Assembly (NCBI RefSeq): GCF_017353185.1
Contig: NZ_JAFMYV010000003.1
Location: 310,001 to 374,000 of the forward strand
Direction of reading: 5' to 3'
Length of the DNA stretch: 64,000 bases
DNA from: Fibrella rubiginis
Lineage (GTDB): Bacteria; Bacteroidota; Bacteroidia; Cytophagales; Spirosomataceae
Translations under genes and position numbers: made by a program
Notes under the pieces: model-generated
Seen by the model: the letters and a program-made list of their open reading frames with translations, nothing else
What the model was told of the DNA's origin: nothing
Database searches by the model: none
Part shown: one piece after another, positions 45,623 to 56,600 of the stretch
How the letters are laid out: each line of letters begins with the position of its first letter
How positions within the stretch are numbered: the first letter of the stretch is position 1

Positions 45623-47941
45623 CTACAGTTTCATTACCCGGTAGGTCACAGCTTGCCCGCCTGCCTGCACACGCAACAGCAATAATCCTGCCGCCTGCCC
45701 ATCGAGGGAGAGTATAGTGGTGGGCTGACTGGTGAATTGCCGGTGCGTGATTAGCCCGGCCAGATCAATCAGTTCGAGGGTGGCGGGCTGGGTGAGTAGC
45801 GCCGGGTCGATGCGCACGGTGATGCTGGCGGTGGCCGGGTTGGGAAACGCCGATATACTGCCGCCCAGCGGTTCAACGGCCAGGACAGGGTTTACCGTAA
45901 TCACCGTTCGGGCCAGTGTACCAGTGCTGGCACCACAGGCATTGCTGAGGACCGTTAATTTATAAGTTGTTGTTTTTAAGGGCTTTACATCAATTACGTA
46001 CGGACTGGTATTGGTCGTAATAGTCTGCACGGCACCAAGCGCGTCGGTGCTGTCGCGGTAGGCGAATGTCCAGGGACCGCTACCGCCGAGTAGTACCGAG
46101 AGTTTGGCCGTCTCGCCCGCCAGTACCGCCGTGGGGGTAGCCGAGAGCGACGCCGTAGGGGTGCCCTGTACGGTCAGCAGCGTAGGACTGATGCTGCCGT
46201 TGATGGGGATTTTGGGATTCGTAGCCACCACCCGTACCCAGTAGGTGCCTGCCGTGGCGGTGGCCGGAATCGTACCCGAAATCTGACCATTGCCCATCAA
46301 TAAGTTGCCCAGTTCTATGTAGTTGGCATTGGCCGTGTCTGCTACGGGGCGGGCCATCTGGAGGCGGAAGCTATTGCCCGGGTTAAATGCACCCGTCGTC
46401 TGGAAATTGGCCAGTAACGACGCTCCGGCGCATAAGCTACTGCTGCTCAGGCCCTGCGTGCGGATGGTGGGTACCAGCACGGTGATCGTGACGGCACTTA
46501 CGGGCAGGCCCGCCCCGCAGCTATTACTTACCTCGGCTACCTGATACGTAGTGGTTTTATCGGGCAAAATCAGGATAGTGGTGTCGCGCTGAGCTGCGCC
46601 ACTAAACCCGTTCGAGAGTTTGAAGCGATAAGGTCCCGCCCCCGTAAACACCAGTTTAACAGGCACCTCCTGACCCAGATTCGCCGTGGTACTACCGGTA
46701 AGCGCGAGTGTAGGGGTGGCCTGCACCACCACCCGGATCGCCAGCCGCTGACTGATACAGCCGTTGGCGTTGTTCTGCGCCACATAATACACGTCGCCAT
46801 CCGCATTTTTCGACACGTTGATGGTGGGCGGCGTAGGGGCAGCGGTTGACGTAACGCCGTTGGGGTCGGTCCAGATCAGGTTAGTGCCCGTGGCCACCAG
46901 CGGTGAGGCCACCGCGCCCCGGCAGAGTTCTACCCGCGGGGTCGTGGTGGTGGGCGTAGCCGCTGCGGGCGACACCGTCACCGTTACCGATGCCCGCGGC
47001 CCTTCGCACCGGTCGAGCGACTGTACTACCTGATACACAAACGTACCCGTCTGGGCCGTGGCGGGCAGGATGCTTGCACCCGTAGCCGCCGTACCGCTCA
47101 ACGCCGTGCTGCTTACCACTGCGCCATTTGGGTCATACCACACAATCTCTGACCCAGCCGTGGTGATGCTGGCAGTCAGCGGGGTAGGCGGCTGATTCTG
47201 GCAATACGCCACTGCCGCGCTGGCAACGGAGGGCAACGTTGGCCGGGGCTTTATCTCTACTACCAGGTAAGCTATGGAACTGCTTTGTTCGGGCGGGTTG
47301 CAGCCTTTTTTGTCGTCGATCACCACGTACCGAACATTATAGAGTGCCTTGCCCGGCAGCAGGGGATTGATGGTGGGGGGGGTAAAGGTTTTTTGCGCCG
47401 TGGGTGCCAGGCCGTTGCCCACATCATATTGAATCCGGTAGTTATCCGGGGCCGCGTTGACCAGGTCCGACAGCACTACCGCCTTATCGTTCTGGCAAAA
47501 TGTGTACTGGTACGTGTTGGGCGCAATGAGCTGCGCTGCCAGCGTAGGCGCACCCGGCGGTGTCCGCACCGTGAGCGTGGTACTACTCGCCGAGCCCACC
47601 GTAGCCGGGTTGCTGGCCACCACCCGAACCCGGTAGTTGCCCCCCGCCGATACGGAAGCCGGTATGGTGGTCTGTAGCGCATATTGGCCCGTTGTGGCAT
47701 CAAACGTGGGCGGAGTAGAGCCACTAAGGCTGGTGTAATCGCCGCCGCTGCTGAGTTGTGCGGTATACACGTTGCCCGTAGCAACCGTACCGGTTTGAGC
47801 AAAGGATACCGTGAGTGACGTACCCGCACAAACACTACTCACAGACAACGGAAGGGTGGTAATGGTGGTCTGGGCGTAAAGCGAAACACAACCAACGCTC
47901 AGCAACAGCGCGAGCAGCAAACGGAGTACATGTAGCAACAT
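45623..47941 (-). CDS. T9SS type A sorting-domain protein with Ig-like repeats
   Basis: The 772-residue protein has a signal peptide (VLRLLLALLLSVGCVSLYAQ) and six or seven Ig-like/PKD-like modules, each with a CAGxSLxxxF strand and GTYWVRVVATNP ending. A C-terminal sorting domain follows, beginning PLGGSISAFPNPATASITVR and ending QAVTYRVMKL. That final domain is recognised by the type IX secretion system, which exports proteins across the outer membrane. The modules suggest a carrier or adhesive role. It lies next to another large secreted protein gene in the same direction, 198 bp apart, with its own terminator. Confidence 0.9.
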   Translation of the reverse strand: MLLHVLRLLLALLLSVGCVSLYAQTTITTLPLSVSSVCAGTSLTVSFAQTGTVATGNVYTAQLSSGGDYTSLSGSTPPTFDATTGQYALQTTIPASVSAGGNYRVRVVASNPATVGSASSTTLTVRTPPGAPTLAAQLIAPNTYQYTFCQNDKAVVLSDLVNAAPDNYRIQYDVGNGLAPTAQKTFTPPTINPLLPGKALYNVRYVVIDDKKGCNPPEQSSSIAYLVVEIKPRPTLPSVASAAVAYCQNQPPTPLTASITTAGSEIVWYDPNGAVVSSTALSGTAATGASILPATAQTGTFVYQVVQSLDRCEGPRASVTVTVSPAAATPTTTTPRVELCRGAVASPLVATGTNLIWTDPNGVTSTAAPTPPTINVSKNADGDVYYVAQNNANGCISQRLAIRVVVQATPTLALTGSTTANLGQEVPVKLVFTGAGPYRFKLSNGFSGAAQRDTTILILPDKTTTYQVAEVSNSCGAGLPVSAVTITVLVPTIRTQGLSSSSLCAGASLLANFQTTGAFNPGNSFRLQMARPVADTANANYIELGNLLMGNGQISGTIPATATAGTYWVRVVATNPKIPINGSISPTLLTVQGTPTASLSATPTAVLAGETAKLSVLLGGSGPWTFAYRDSTDALGAVQTITTNTSPYVIDVKPLKTTTYKLTVLSNACGASTGTLARTVITVNPVLAVEPLGGSISAFPNPATASITVRIDPALLTQPATLELIDLAGLITHRQFTSQPTTILSLDGQAAGLLLLRVQAGGQAVTYRVMKL

Positions 47942-48321
47942 ATGGGTTTGGGTGGGTATTAACGAGGCACAGGGCAGCAGCCCTCATCGTGCAGTCAATT
48001 ATGACGTAAAAAGGAGACAAAGGCAACTGCCCATGCCAAAAACGCTGGCGGATACCAACGGTCAGCGAACGTCCAGTTTATTGGGCAAATCTAGTGGTAC
48101 AGCTAGTATTATTTGGCAAATGGTGGCGAAATCTACACGCTGAACAGCCATTGAGGCGAGTAACAAAATAAGCTGTTACTAACTGATAATTAGTAGGTTA
48201 CGCAAATTAATCGAAAACCTGAATAAGGGCTTTAATCGTAACGAAGCGGTAACCTGCCCGTAACACTGAGGTAATACTGTACCGGTAGTTTTGCAGCGCA
48301 TTCAGTGGATGCAAAACCAAT
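47942..48321. other. 380-bp divergent intergenic region
   Basis: The region separates the T9SS protein gene (minus) from a TonB receptor gene (plus). The plus-strand promoter region with TAAC repeats is listed separately. A minus-strand TAGATTTG (48086-48093) fits TAnnTTTG, but the TTTG upstream (48117-48120) is 23 nt away, longer than usual. Otherwise the sequence is AT-rich with no credible gene or RNA. Confidence 0.55.
48238..48293 (+). promoter_or_regulatory. Four TAAC/TAAT repeats at 11-bp spacing before a -7 element
   Basis: TAAC at 48239, 48250 and 48261 and TAAT at 48272 recur at exactly 11 bp. The last ends at 48275, and the -7 element TAGTTTTG begins at 48286, leaving 10 bp. No -33 TTG is present, so the repeats occupy its place. 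Direct repeats with 11-bp period replacing the upstream element are typical of OmpR/PhoB-family activators, for example Pho boxes. The regulator is not encoded in the window. Confidence 0.65.
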
Positions 48322-51192
48322 ATGAAACCATACATACTCTTTTTCTCACTGTTGCTAACCGCAACCGCAGCCTTCTCCCAGACGGGCGTTCTGCGCGGCA
48401 CCATCCGCGACGGCAAGACCAACGAAGCCATTATTGGTGCCACCGTACAGATTATGGGTACGGCCACACCCATCGGCGGCAGCACCGACGTAAACGGACA
48501 GTTTGAGCTAAGCAAAGTACCTGCCGGGGTGCATAGCGTTCAAATCAGCTATGTGTCCTACAAAACCAAGACGGTCCCCAACGTGCGGATCGAATCAGGC
48601 AATTCAACGGTGCTGGAAACTGATTTGGTAGAAGACAACCAGCAGTTGCAGGAAGTAGTGGTGCGGGCCGGACGAGCCACCAACACCGAAATTGCCGTAG
48701 TGACCGAGATCAAGCAGATCAAGGCCATGGCCGTAGGGGTGTCGGCGCAACAGATTCAGAAATCGCAGGACCGCGACGCCGCCGCCGCCATCCGCCGGGT
48801 GCCGGGCGTCAGTATTGTCGATAACCGGTTTGTGCTGATTCGCGGCATGGGCGCCCGCTATAATTCGGTGCTTATCAACGACGTCATCACCCCGTCGAGT
48901 GAAGTCGATACACGCTCGTTTTCATTCGACCTCGTGCCCAGCAACATCATCGACCGGATGATCGTGTACAAAACGGGGCTGGCCGAACTGCCGGGCGATT
49001 TTGCGGGCGGCGCCATCAAGATTTACACCAAACGCCGTCCCGAACAGAATTTCTTCGACGCGGGCCTGACCATCGGTTACCGGGGCAATACCACCGGCCA
49101 GTCTGTGCAGACCCACAGCCGGGGTGGCCTGAACTGGCTGGGCCTCTGGAGCGCCGATCAGCAGATTCCGAGCAGTTTCCCGGCCCGTGCGGGTGACTTC
49201 AACAACCTGAACTCACTGCAACGCGCCGCCTATGCCCGCCTGCTACCCAACAACTGGGGGATGGAACAGGCCATGGTAGCCCCCGACATCCGGCTGGCGC
49301 TGAATTTTGGCCGCCGGTTCGACGTGGGCGACGTGCGCATCAGCAACCTTACGAGCATAAACTACGCCATGACCAATCAGGCCACGACGACCGACCTGAG
49401 TGTTTACGACAGCGAACTAGCCGCCAACGTACCCTCACAGCGGTACGTCGACAACGGGTATGCCCGCGGCACCCGGCTGGGTATTCTGCACAACTGGTCG
49501 GCCCGGATTTCGCCACTGTTCAACCTGGAGTGGAAAACACTGTTTAACCAGCTCAGCACCACCGAAACCGTAGCCCGCACCGGGCAGCAAATTGCCAACG
49601 ACCTCGACGTGCGTAGCTATTCAGAGCGCTTCGAAAACCGCAGTATCCTAACCTCACAGCTGGCTGGTGAACACACCATCAATGATCTGACTAAAGTCAA
49701 CTGGATTGGCAGTTTTGGCTTCACGGGCCGCTGGGAGCCTGACTGGAAGCGGGTGCGTTACATCCGGGCACTGGGCACCACCAACCCGTTTGTGATTGCC
49801 ACACCGCAAGACCCCACCCCCAACGAAGTAGGCCGGTTCAACTCCATCCTGCACGAGTACTCGTATTCAGGTATTGCCAACATCGAGCATACGTTTGGCA
49901 ACCCCACCGACCGCGAACCGAACCGGATCAAAGCCGGCGTGTATTACGAACAAAAAAACCGTGATTTTGCCGCCCGTTTCTACGGCTACAACTCCGTGGG
50001 CGACAACTCGATCAACGTGCGGTCACAGGAGCTTGGTCAGGCCTTTTCGTTCCAGAACGTGAATGGTTCCAACGGACTCACCCTCCGCGACGGCACCCGC
50101 GACCTGGATTCGTACCGGGGCCTGAACACCTATTATGCGGCTTACGTGAGTGGCGACGTATCGTTTGGTGCCCGTACCAACCTGACGGTGGGTTTCCGGG
50201 GAGAGTATAACGATCAAAGCGTGCGGGCTAACATCGTCAACGTCGACACGCGGCTGGTGTCGAACAGGATTTTCAGCCCGCTGCCCTCACTCAACCTGAC
50301 CTACAAGCTCACTGACCGGGCCAACCTCCGGCTGGCCTATTCGTCGACCATCAACCGGCCTGAATTCCGGGAGCTGGCCCCGTTCAACTACTACGATTTC
50401 AACCAGTTAGCCGACATTCGGGGTAACACCACGCTGACCACCGCTACAATTCAGAACGTCGATGCCAAGTGGGAATTCTACCCCACATCGGGCGAACTGA
50501 TCTCGGTGACGGGCTTCTACAAGCACTTTAAAAACCCCATTGAATCGCTGCTGTTGCTGCAGCCCAACAGCCTCGCCTACACGTTTATGAACGCCCAGTC
50601 GGCGCAGAACTATGGCGTGGAAATCGAGGTGCGCAAAGGCTTTCCCAACGCGGCCAGTGCTTTCCTGAAAAACCTGTCGGTGGTGGGAAACCTCTCGCTG
50701 ATCAAGAGCAAAGTGACCGTAGGCGACGTGGTTACCGCACCTGACCTGGGCGGCGAAATACAGCAATACCGCGGTCTGACGGCCAACGAACGTCCCCTGG
50801 CCGGGCAGTCGCCTTACCTCTTCAACGCCGGTTTATACTATGCCGCCCCCAAATCGGGCTGGCAGGGCAACATCCTCTACAACGTATTCGGTCAGCGGGT
50901 GTTTGCGGTGGGCAACGCGCAGAACCCCACCATCTACGAGATGCCCCGCCACGTAGTAGACCTCAACCTGAGCCGCACGTTTGCTAACCGAATCGAGCTG
51001 CGGCTGGGTATCCAGGACCTTCTGAATCAATATGTGCGCTTCGCGCAGGACTTCAACCGCGACGGTGTCATTGGCAAAGACGTAACCTCACAAACCGCCA
51101 ATGCCGACCAGGACGTGCGCAAGTTCCGCCGGGGCAGCTACTATACCGTATCAGCCATTTACACCTTTGGTCGCCGCGTGATCGTACCGTAA
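48322..51192 (+). CDS. TonB-dependent receptor paired with a surface lipoprotein
   Basis: The 956-residue protein has a signal peptide (PYILFFSLLLTATAAFSQ) and a carboxypeptidase-like domain (about 22-105). A plug follows: AAIRRVPGVSIVDNRFVLIRG, then YNSVLINDVITPSS and AGGAIKIYTK. The beta-barrel ends with GSYYTVSAIYTFG. The substrate is not evident. It is followed 52 bp downstream by a lipoprotein gene in the same direction, so the two probably act as receptor and surface partner, comparable in layout to SusCD though the partner is not SusD-like. The promoter carries 11-bp-spaced repeats. Confidence 0.93.
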   Translation: MKPYILFFSLLLTATAAFSQTGVLRGTIRDGKTNEAIIGATVQIMGTATPIGGSTDVNGQFELSKVPAGVHSVQISYVSYKTKTVPNVRIESGNSTVLETDLVEDNQQLQEVVVRAGRATNTEIAVVTEIKQIKAMAVGVSAQQIQKSQDRDAAAAIRRVPGVSIVDNRFVLIRGMGARYNSVLINDVITPSSEVDTRSFSFDLVPSNIIDRMIVYKTGLAELPGDFAGGAIKIYTKRRPEQNFFDAGLTIGYRGNTTGQSVQTHSRGGLNWLGLWSADQQIPSSFPARAGDFNNLNSLQRAAYARLLPNNWGMEQAMVAPDIRLALNFGRRFDVGDVRISNLTSINYAMTNQATTTDLSVYDSELAANVPSQRYVDNGYARGTRLGILHNWSARISPLFNLEWKTLFNQLSTTETVARTGQQIANDLDVRSYSERFENRSILTSQLAGEHTINDLTKVNWIGSFGFTGRWEPDWKRVRYIRALGTTNPFVIATPQDPTPNEVGRFNSILHEYSYSGIANIEHTFGNPTDREPNRIKAGVYYEQKNRDFAARFYGYNSVGDNSINVRSQELGQAFSFQNVNGSNGLTLRDGTRDLDSYRGLNTYYAAYVSGDVSFGARTNLTVGFRGEYNDQSVRANIVNVDTRLVSNRIFSPLPSLNLTYKLTDRANLRLAYSSTINRPEFRELAPFNYYDFNQLADIRGNTTLTTATIQNVDAKWEFYPTSGELISVTGFYKHFKNPIESLLLLQPNSLAYTFMNAQSAQNYGVEIEVRKGFPNAASAFLKNLSVVGNLSLIKSKVTVGDVVTAPDLGGEIQQYRGLTANERPLAGQSPYLFNAGLYYAAPKSGWQGNILYNVFGQRVFAVGNAQNPTIYEMPRHVVDLNLSRTFANRIELRLGIQDLLNQYVRFAQDFNRDGVIGKDVTSQTANADQDVRKFRRGSYYTVSAIYTFGRRVIVP

Positions 51193-51244
51193 CGGGTGCG
51201 ATTGGGGTACGAAAAACTTTTCCATCAACTCAAGTCAACCCCTT

Positions 51245-52939
51245 ATGCAAGTAGCCAGCAAACTCGCCTACGCACTGCTCATCCTTTTCGGACTAACCAT
51301 TGCGTTCAGCGCCTGCAAGAATAACGACCAACCGGCCCCGGTGTTGGGCATTACGGGCATCAGTCCCGCCACGGCCCCTGTTAATGGCACGGTGGCTATT
51401 ACGGGCACTCAGTTTAGTGCCACACCCGCCAGCAACACGGTAACGTTTGGTGGTAATGCCGTGGCCGAAATTCTGTCGGCCTCAACAACGCAGCTGGTAG
51501 TACGGGTACCCGCCAACGCACAAAGCGGGGCTATTTCAGTAACAACCGGCGGGCAAACCATTTCCAGCACGCAGGTTTTCTCGCTGGGTACGCGCGCTGT
51601 TGTGCCAAAGTCGCTCACCATAACGGCCAACGAAACCTGGACGTCCGATAACGTTTATCAACTCAACGGGTTTGTGTATGTCCGGTCGGGGGCCACCTTA
51701 ACCATTCAGCCGGGCACGATCATCAAAGGCGGCGGCCGTGATGCAGACCCATCGGGACAGCAAAAAGGGGGCACCCTGATTATTGAAGCCGGGGCTAAGA
51801 TTGACGCCCGCGGCACAGCCACCAACCCCATTGTATTCACATCGAGCAAGCCAGCCGGCCAGCGGGGCTACGGCGACTGGGGCGGCATTGTCCTCATTGG
51901 CAAAGCGCCGATCAACCAGCCGGCAGCAACGGGCTTCGAAGGGGGCATTTCGGGGCAGACGGGCAGCTATAGCGACGTTAACGACAATTCAGGCATTATG
52001 CAGTATGTGCGGATCGAGTTTCCCGGTATCGCCCTGCTGGCCAATAGCGAAATCAACGGCCTGACGCTCTACGGCGTGGGTGCCGGTACCACCATCGACC
52101 ACATTCAGGTGTCGTATTCGGGTGATGATTCCTACGAATGGTTTGGCGGAACGGTCAACATGAAGTACCTGGTAGCCCTGCGTGGTTTCGACGACGACTG
52201 GGATACCGACTGGGGGTATTCGGGTAAAGTACAGTATGGCGTAGCCCTGCGCGACCCGAACGTAGCTGACCAATCGTCGTCAAACGGGTTTGAATCAGAC
52301 AACTTCAAAGACAACGGCCAGCCTGCCACCGGCCCCAATGCAGGCTTACCCCTGACGAGTCCGGTGTTTGCTAACATGAGCAATTTCGCCTTCAGCAGCA
52401 CACCGTCCAACGCCGTCACGGCGGGTGGTAGCGGTCCGTACCAATCGGGAATGCACCTGCGCCGCAACACCACCATCAGCATTTTCAACTCGCTGCTGGC
52501 GGGCTACCCGGAGGGGCTTCGTTTAGACAACGGCACAGCACCCGGCAACGGCACCGCCGCTAACATAGCTGCGGGTACGCTGCAACTGCGGGGCATCGTG
52601 CTGGCCAACGACGAGATTCCCAACTCGACCACGGTGGTGCGTGGGGCGGGCGGCATTACCAATGCCCAGGCGCAGGAGTTCTTCAATACAGCGGCGTTTG
52701 GCAACAAAATCGTGACGGCAGCCGACATTGCCACCCTGCTCTTCAACCCCGCCACGTTCACCCTCACCGGTCCCAACTTCCTGCCCGGTACGGGCTCTCC
52801 CCTGCTTACGGGTGCTGTCTGGGACGGCAAAGGTGCCGACGCGTTCTTTACCAAAGAACCTTTCCGCGGTGCTTTCGGCACGGCCAACTGGACTGCCGGC
52901 TGGACCAACTGGGACCCGCAGAATACCCCTTACAACTGA
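51245..52939 (+). CDS. IPT/TIG-domain surface lipoprotein
   Basis: The 564-residue protein has a lipoprotein signal (LIAFSAC in the form LTIAFSACKN, Cys at about 24). An IPT/TIG domain follows (about 35-120, ITGISPATAPVNGTVAITGTQF). A long domain after it has right-handed beta-helix features (GATLTIQPGTIIKGG, GGTLIIEAGAKIDARG, GYGDWGGIVLIGKAPI). It is probably anchored at the outer membrane. It directly follows a TonB receptor gene, so it may capture the ligand. It ends at a strong terminator. No SusD motif. Confidence 0.85.
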   Translation: MQVASKLAYALLILFGLTIAFSACKNNDQPAPVLGITGISPATAPVNGTVAITGTQFSATPASNTVTFGGNAVAEILSASTTQLVVRVPANAQSGAISVTTGGQTISSTQVFSLGTRAVVPKSLTITANETWTSDNVYQLNGFVYVRSGATLTIQPGTIIKGGGRDADPSGQQKGGTLIIEAGAKIDARGTATNPIVFTSSKPAGQRGYGDWGGIVLIGKAPINQPAATGFEGGISGQTGSYSDVNDNSGIMQYVRIEFPGIALLANSEINGLTLYGVGAGTTIDHIQVSYSGDDSYEWFGGTVNMKYLVALRGFDDDWDTDWGYSGKVQYGVALRDPNVADQSSSNGFESDNFKDNGQPATGPNAGLPLTSPVFANMSNFAFSSTPSNAVTAGGSGPYQSGMHLRRNTTISIFNSLLAGYPEGLRLDNGTAPGNGTAANIAAGTLQLRGIVLANDEIPNSTTVVRGAGGITNAQAQEFFNTAAFGNKIVTAADIATLLFNPATFTLTGPNFLPGTGSPLLTGAVWDGKGADAFFTKEPFRGAFGTANWTAGWTNWDPQNTPYN

Positions 52940-52977
52940 GTTTATTTAGTTCAATTCATATTGGTGTCGCGAAAAAG

Positions 52978-53004
52978 ACCGGAGGCTTTGCTTCCGGTTT
53001 TTTT
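52978..53004. terminator. Terminator between lipoprotein and GNAT genes
   Basis: ACCGGAGGC (52978-52986) pairs with GCTTCCGGT (52990-52998), with one wobble and a 3-nt loop, then a T run. A upstream run allows use by the convergent gene too. Confidence 0.82.
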
Positions 53005-53461
53005 ATGTCAGCGACAACTTCATACCCTCGTGTGAGGTCACAAACCCCAGCGACTCGTAAAAGCGCAGGGCGTCGGGACGCTTCTTGTCTGTAGTGAGTT
53101 GCAGCAGGTGGGCACCGCGTTGTTTGGCCCGATCGATGGCATACTCGAAAATGGCCGTTCCCAGACCCCGTCCGCGGTGCGTTGCTTTCACCCGAACGGC
53201 CTCGATCTGCGCCCGGATACCACCCTGGTAAGTCAGGTATTGGATGAACGTAAGGTGAAACGTGCCCACTACCTCGCCGCCCAGTTCCACCACCGTTAGC
53301 TCCTGTTGCGGATCTGTGTGGATAACGTCAAAAGCCTGTTGATAACTAGCCGGCAAGGGCAGTTGAAACGCTTCACGCCCAGCGCCAAGTACATCATCAG
53401 CCAGGAGTTGCACAATGGCGGGTAGATCAACTTCGGTGGCTAGGCGGTAGGTCAGGGCCAT
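53003..53461 (-). CDS. GNAT-family N-acetyltransferase
   Basis: The 152-residue protein has the acetyl-CoA motif HRGRGLGTAIFEYAI (about 93-107) preceded by the strand RAQIEAVRVKATHRG. The end has TTDKKRPDALRFYESLGFV, as in all GNAT enzymes. The substrate is unknown. It is transcribed toward the lipoprotein gene. Confidence 0.93.
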   Translation of the reverse strand: MALTYRLATEVDLPAIVQLLADDVLGAGREAFQLPLPASYQQAFDVIHTDPQQELTVVELGGEVVGTFHLTFIQYLTYQGGIRAQIEAVRVKATHRGRGLGTAIFEYAIDRAKQRGAHLLQLTTDKKRPDALRFYESLGFVTSHEGMKLSLT

Positions 53462-53530
53462 GTAGAATTAAGGTTGATGTAGGTATGAAAGGGGCATATC
53501 CCAACAGATATATAGCCCAGCGAATAGCCA

Positions 53531-53557
53531 GTAAAGCATGCCTGTGGCATGCTTTAC
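53531..53557. repeat. 12-bp perfect hairpin
   Basis: GTAAAGCATGCC (53531-53542) and GGCATGCTTTAC (53546-53557) enclose a 3-nt loop. It lies 70 nt upstream of the GNAT start and next to the terminator of the Oar-like receptor gene. It may stabilise or regulate the GNAT message. Confidence 0.85.
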
Positions 53558-53561
53558 CACA

Positions 53562-53593
53562 AAAAAACGCCCCGCAAGTGCAGGGCGTTTTTT
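53562..53593 (-). terminator. Terminator after the Oar-like receptor gene
   Basis: AAAAAACGCCC (53562-53572) pairs with GGGCGTTTTTT (53583-53593), an 11-bp stem with a 10-nt loop. It is 29 nt downstream of the stop codon, with T runs on both strands. Confidence 0.88.
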
Positions 53594-53622
53594 GATTACC
53601 AATATGAGATTAGAAGATTGCA

Positions 53623-56600
53623 TCAGAACAGCAACCGGGCTCCGAACTGCATTTGCCAGCGCGAGGCCAGTTGGTCGATTGAATAGGGCGCCGTAGGGTT
53701 GCTCCAGCGGAAGGTTGGGTCGCCGGTGGCGGGGTTGGTGATCCGGCTCAGGCCCACCGAGGCGGTCGAGTTGAACGTGTTGGGCGAGAAGTAGTAGTAG
53801 CCCAGCTTGTTATCGATCAGATTCAGCACGTTGAAAATGTCGTAGTTGATCTGAAGCGCTTTGCGGCCTCCCAGCTTGATTTCGTGCAAAAAGCGCAGAT
53901 CCATGTTATTGTTCCAGGGAGTGCGGCCCGTGTTGCGCTCGGTGAAGTTGCCTTTGCGGGTGCTCAGGTACGGATCAGCGTTAACGTAGTTCAGGAAGTT
54001 CTGGGCCTGCGTAGGGTCGGGGATCAGCTTTTGCGCTTCGGTCAGATCACGCGGAATGTAGGCCAGACCAGCCGCCTGCGCCGTACCAGCCGTGTTGGCG
54101 TTGACATAACCCCAGGTGAACGGGCTGCCCGACTGCGCCGAATAAAACAGCGTGATCGTGGTGGCGTTGGTGGTGTTCCAGTTCAAACGGTAGTTCACAT
54201 TACCCACGATCCGGTGCCGAATGTCGAAGTTCGAGTAAGCCAGTTTGGGGTCGTTGGGCGTGAGTGACTGATTCAACTGCCAGTTCGACTCCATCGAGTT
54301 CCGAATACCGTTTGAAATGTCGAATGCTTCGCCGTAGGTATAGGCCGCCGAGAAACCAAAGCCCGTAGGAAACTGCCGTTGCAGCTGAGCTGTGAGGCTG
54401 TAGCGGTACCCTTTGTTGGTGTTGCTCAGCATGTAGGCGTTTGAGAAATTGCTGTTAATCCGTTGCGCCCCTGCCGTACCGTTGCGGGCCAGGTAGATCG
54501 GCTGCTGACGGTCAACATCATAGCTATAATACCGCACCGTGTCTTTGGTGTTCACCTGCTGGAACTTGATGTCCTGAATTACCTGCGTATACAGGGCTTC
54601 CAGCGTCAGTTTGTAACCGCCCACCGTGTAATCAACGGCCAGGTTGTTCCGCCACATCTGCGGCATCTTGAAGTTGTTGTCGATTAAGTCTACCTGCGTG
54701 GTGCGCGTACCGGCGTTGGCCGCGTTGAAACCAGCCGCACCGCCGGTTTTCGGGTCGAGGGGATCACCTTTGGGGCGGGTGGCGGCAGCCGTCGTGGCAA
54801 TGTTGTTATAATCATACGCGCCAAAACCTACGCCGTCGTTGTAGTAGGCATAGCCCAGCCAGGCAAACGGAATCCGGCCCGTAAACGTACCCGTCCCACC
54901 CCGAATCACCACGCTCTTATCGCCCTTCACGTCATAGTTAAAGCCCAGCCGAACAGACGGTTGCAGGATGTTCAGAAACTTGTTGTTGATCTGGTTAATG
55001 GGCGTAGCCGTGGTGTAGGTAGTACCGTAGTTACGGTCGAGCACCGTGGCGGGCACCTGCGGGTTCAGCGTGGGTTGGCTGCCCAGACCCGAATAGTCGA
55101 GGCGAACACCCGGCGAAATCCGCAACCGGTTGGTTAGCTGAATATCATCCTGGAAATAGACGCTCAACAAATTCACGTTGAACCGGGCGTAGGGGTTATT
55201 GAACTGGTAGTCGCGGTTGTTCTGGTCGCCATTGAAGGCATATGACCCGCGAACCCGATTGGGTTGTTTGCTCAAAAACGCATCCAGTGCCGAAGTGGTA
55301 GTGGTTACGCCCGCCGTGGTTGTGTTGAAATCGCTGTAGGCAATACGGCCGTTCAGCGAGTTCACAAAGCCGTAGTCGATACTATACAGTTCGTTGTGGG
55401 TGCCCACCGTGAAAGCGTGTTTGCCCTTGAAAAACGACAGGTTGTCGGTAATCTCGAAGGTGTTCTGCTTCATGTTAAACACAGTAGCTTCGCGGTCATT
55501 ACCCAGCAAAATGGTGCCGCCGTTGTAAGCAATTTCCACCTGCGGAAACGACGGCTGGTTCGAGAGTGGCGTGCGGTAGTCGTGAATGGTTGAGTACCCC
55601 AGAATCAGGCTGTTCGAGAAACCCAGCGCGCCACCAAACCGGCTTTTCAGTTCGGCGACGGTGCTGCTTTGGTTGTTATTCTGCCGGAAGTCGATGCTGC
55701 CGAAGCGGAAATTCTGCGCGTCGCGCTCCAGGTTGGTAGCCTCTGAAAAGACCGTGTTGTTACGGAGCGTTAACTGATGCTTGTCGGAGATATTCCAGTC
55801 GATGCGGTTGAAGAATTTCACACTACCCGAATAGATGCTGTAGGGCGATTGAAACGATCCTGCATCGAGGCCGTAATTCTGCTGCACAAAGTCGCTGATG
55901 CGTTGTGCCACAGCGGCATCTTTGATAAGCGACCCTGCCGTGCCCGCCTGAAACAGCACCGGGTCACGGCGGTTGGTGAACTCTTCGTTGGTGAAGAAAA
56001 ACAGTTTGTTCTTGATAATCGGTAGCCCCACCCGGAAGCCCGTTTGCAGGTCGTGGAACGAACTGGGTACGGCGTTATTGGCCCCGTCGGCGGGGCTATA
56101 CTGACCCACCAGACCGGCAGACCGCCCATACGCGTAGACCGAGCCCATCACGTCGTTGGTACCCGACCGCGTCACGGCGTTGACCGAGCCACCCAAAAAG
56201 TTACCAATCTTCACGTCGAACGGGGCCAGGTACACCTGCACGTCCTGGATGGCATCGAGCGAAACCGGGTTAGTGCGTGTGCTTGAGCCCGGCTGCCCCG
56301 ACGACCCCGACTGCCCACCCAGCGACGGGCTGAACCCGATGGCGTCGTTGTTGATCGTACCGTCGATGGTGACGTTGTTATAGCGGAAGTTGGTGCCCGC
56401 AAAAGAGTTGTTGTTGCTGGCCTGTGGTGTCAGGCGCGTTACGTCCTGAAACGAACGCGAGAGCGTAGGCAGTTGACGAATACTCTGCTCGCCAATGTTG
56501 ATGCCCGCGCCCTGCTTGTCGCCACCGCGATTGGCCGTGATGACTACTTCAACAAGGGTTGTATTTTCGTCGACCAGCGTAACGTCATTACCCGCGTTAG

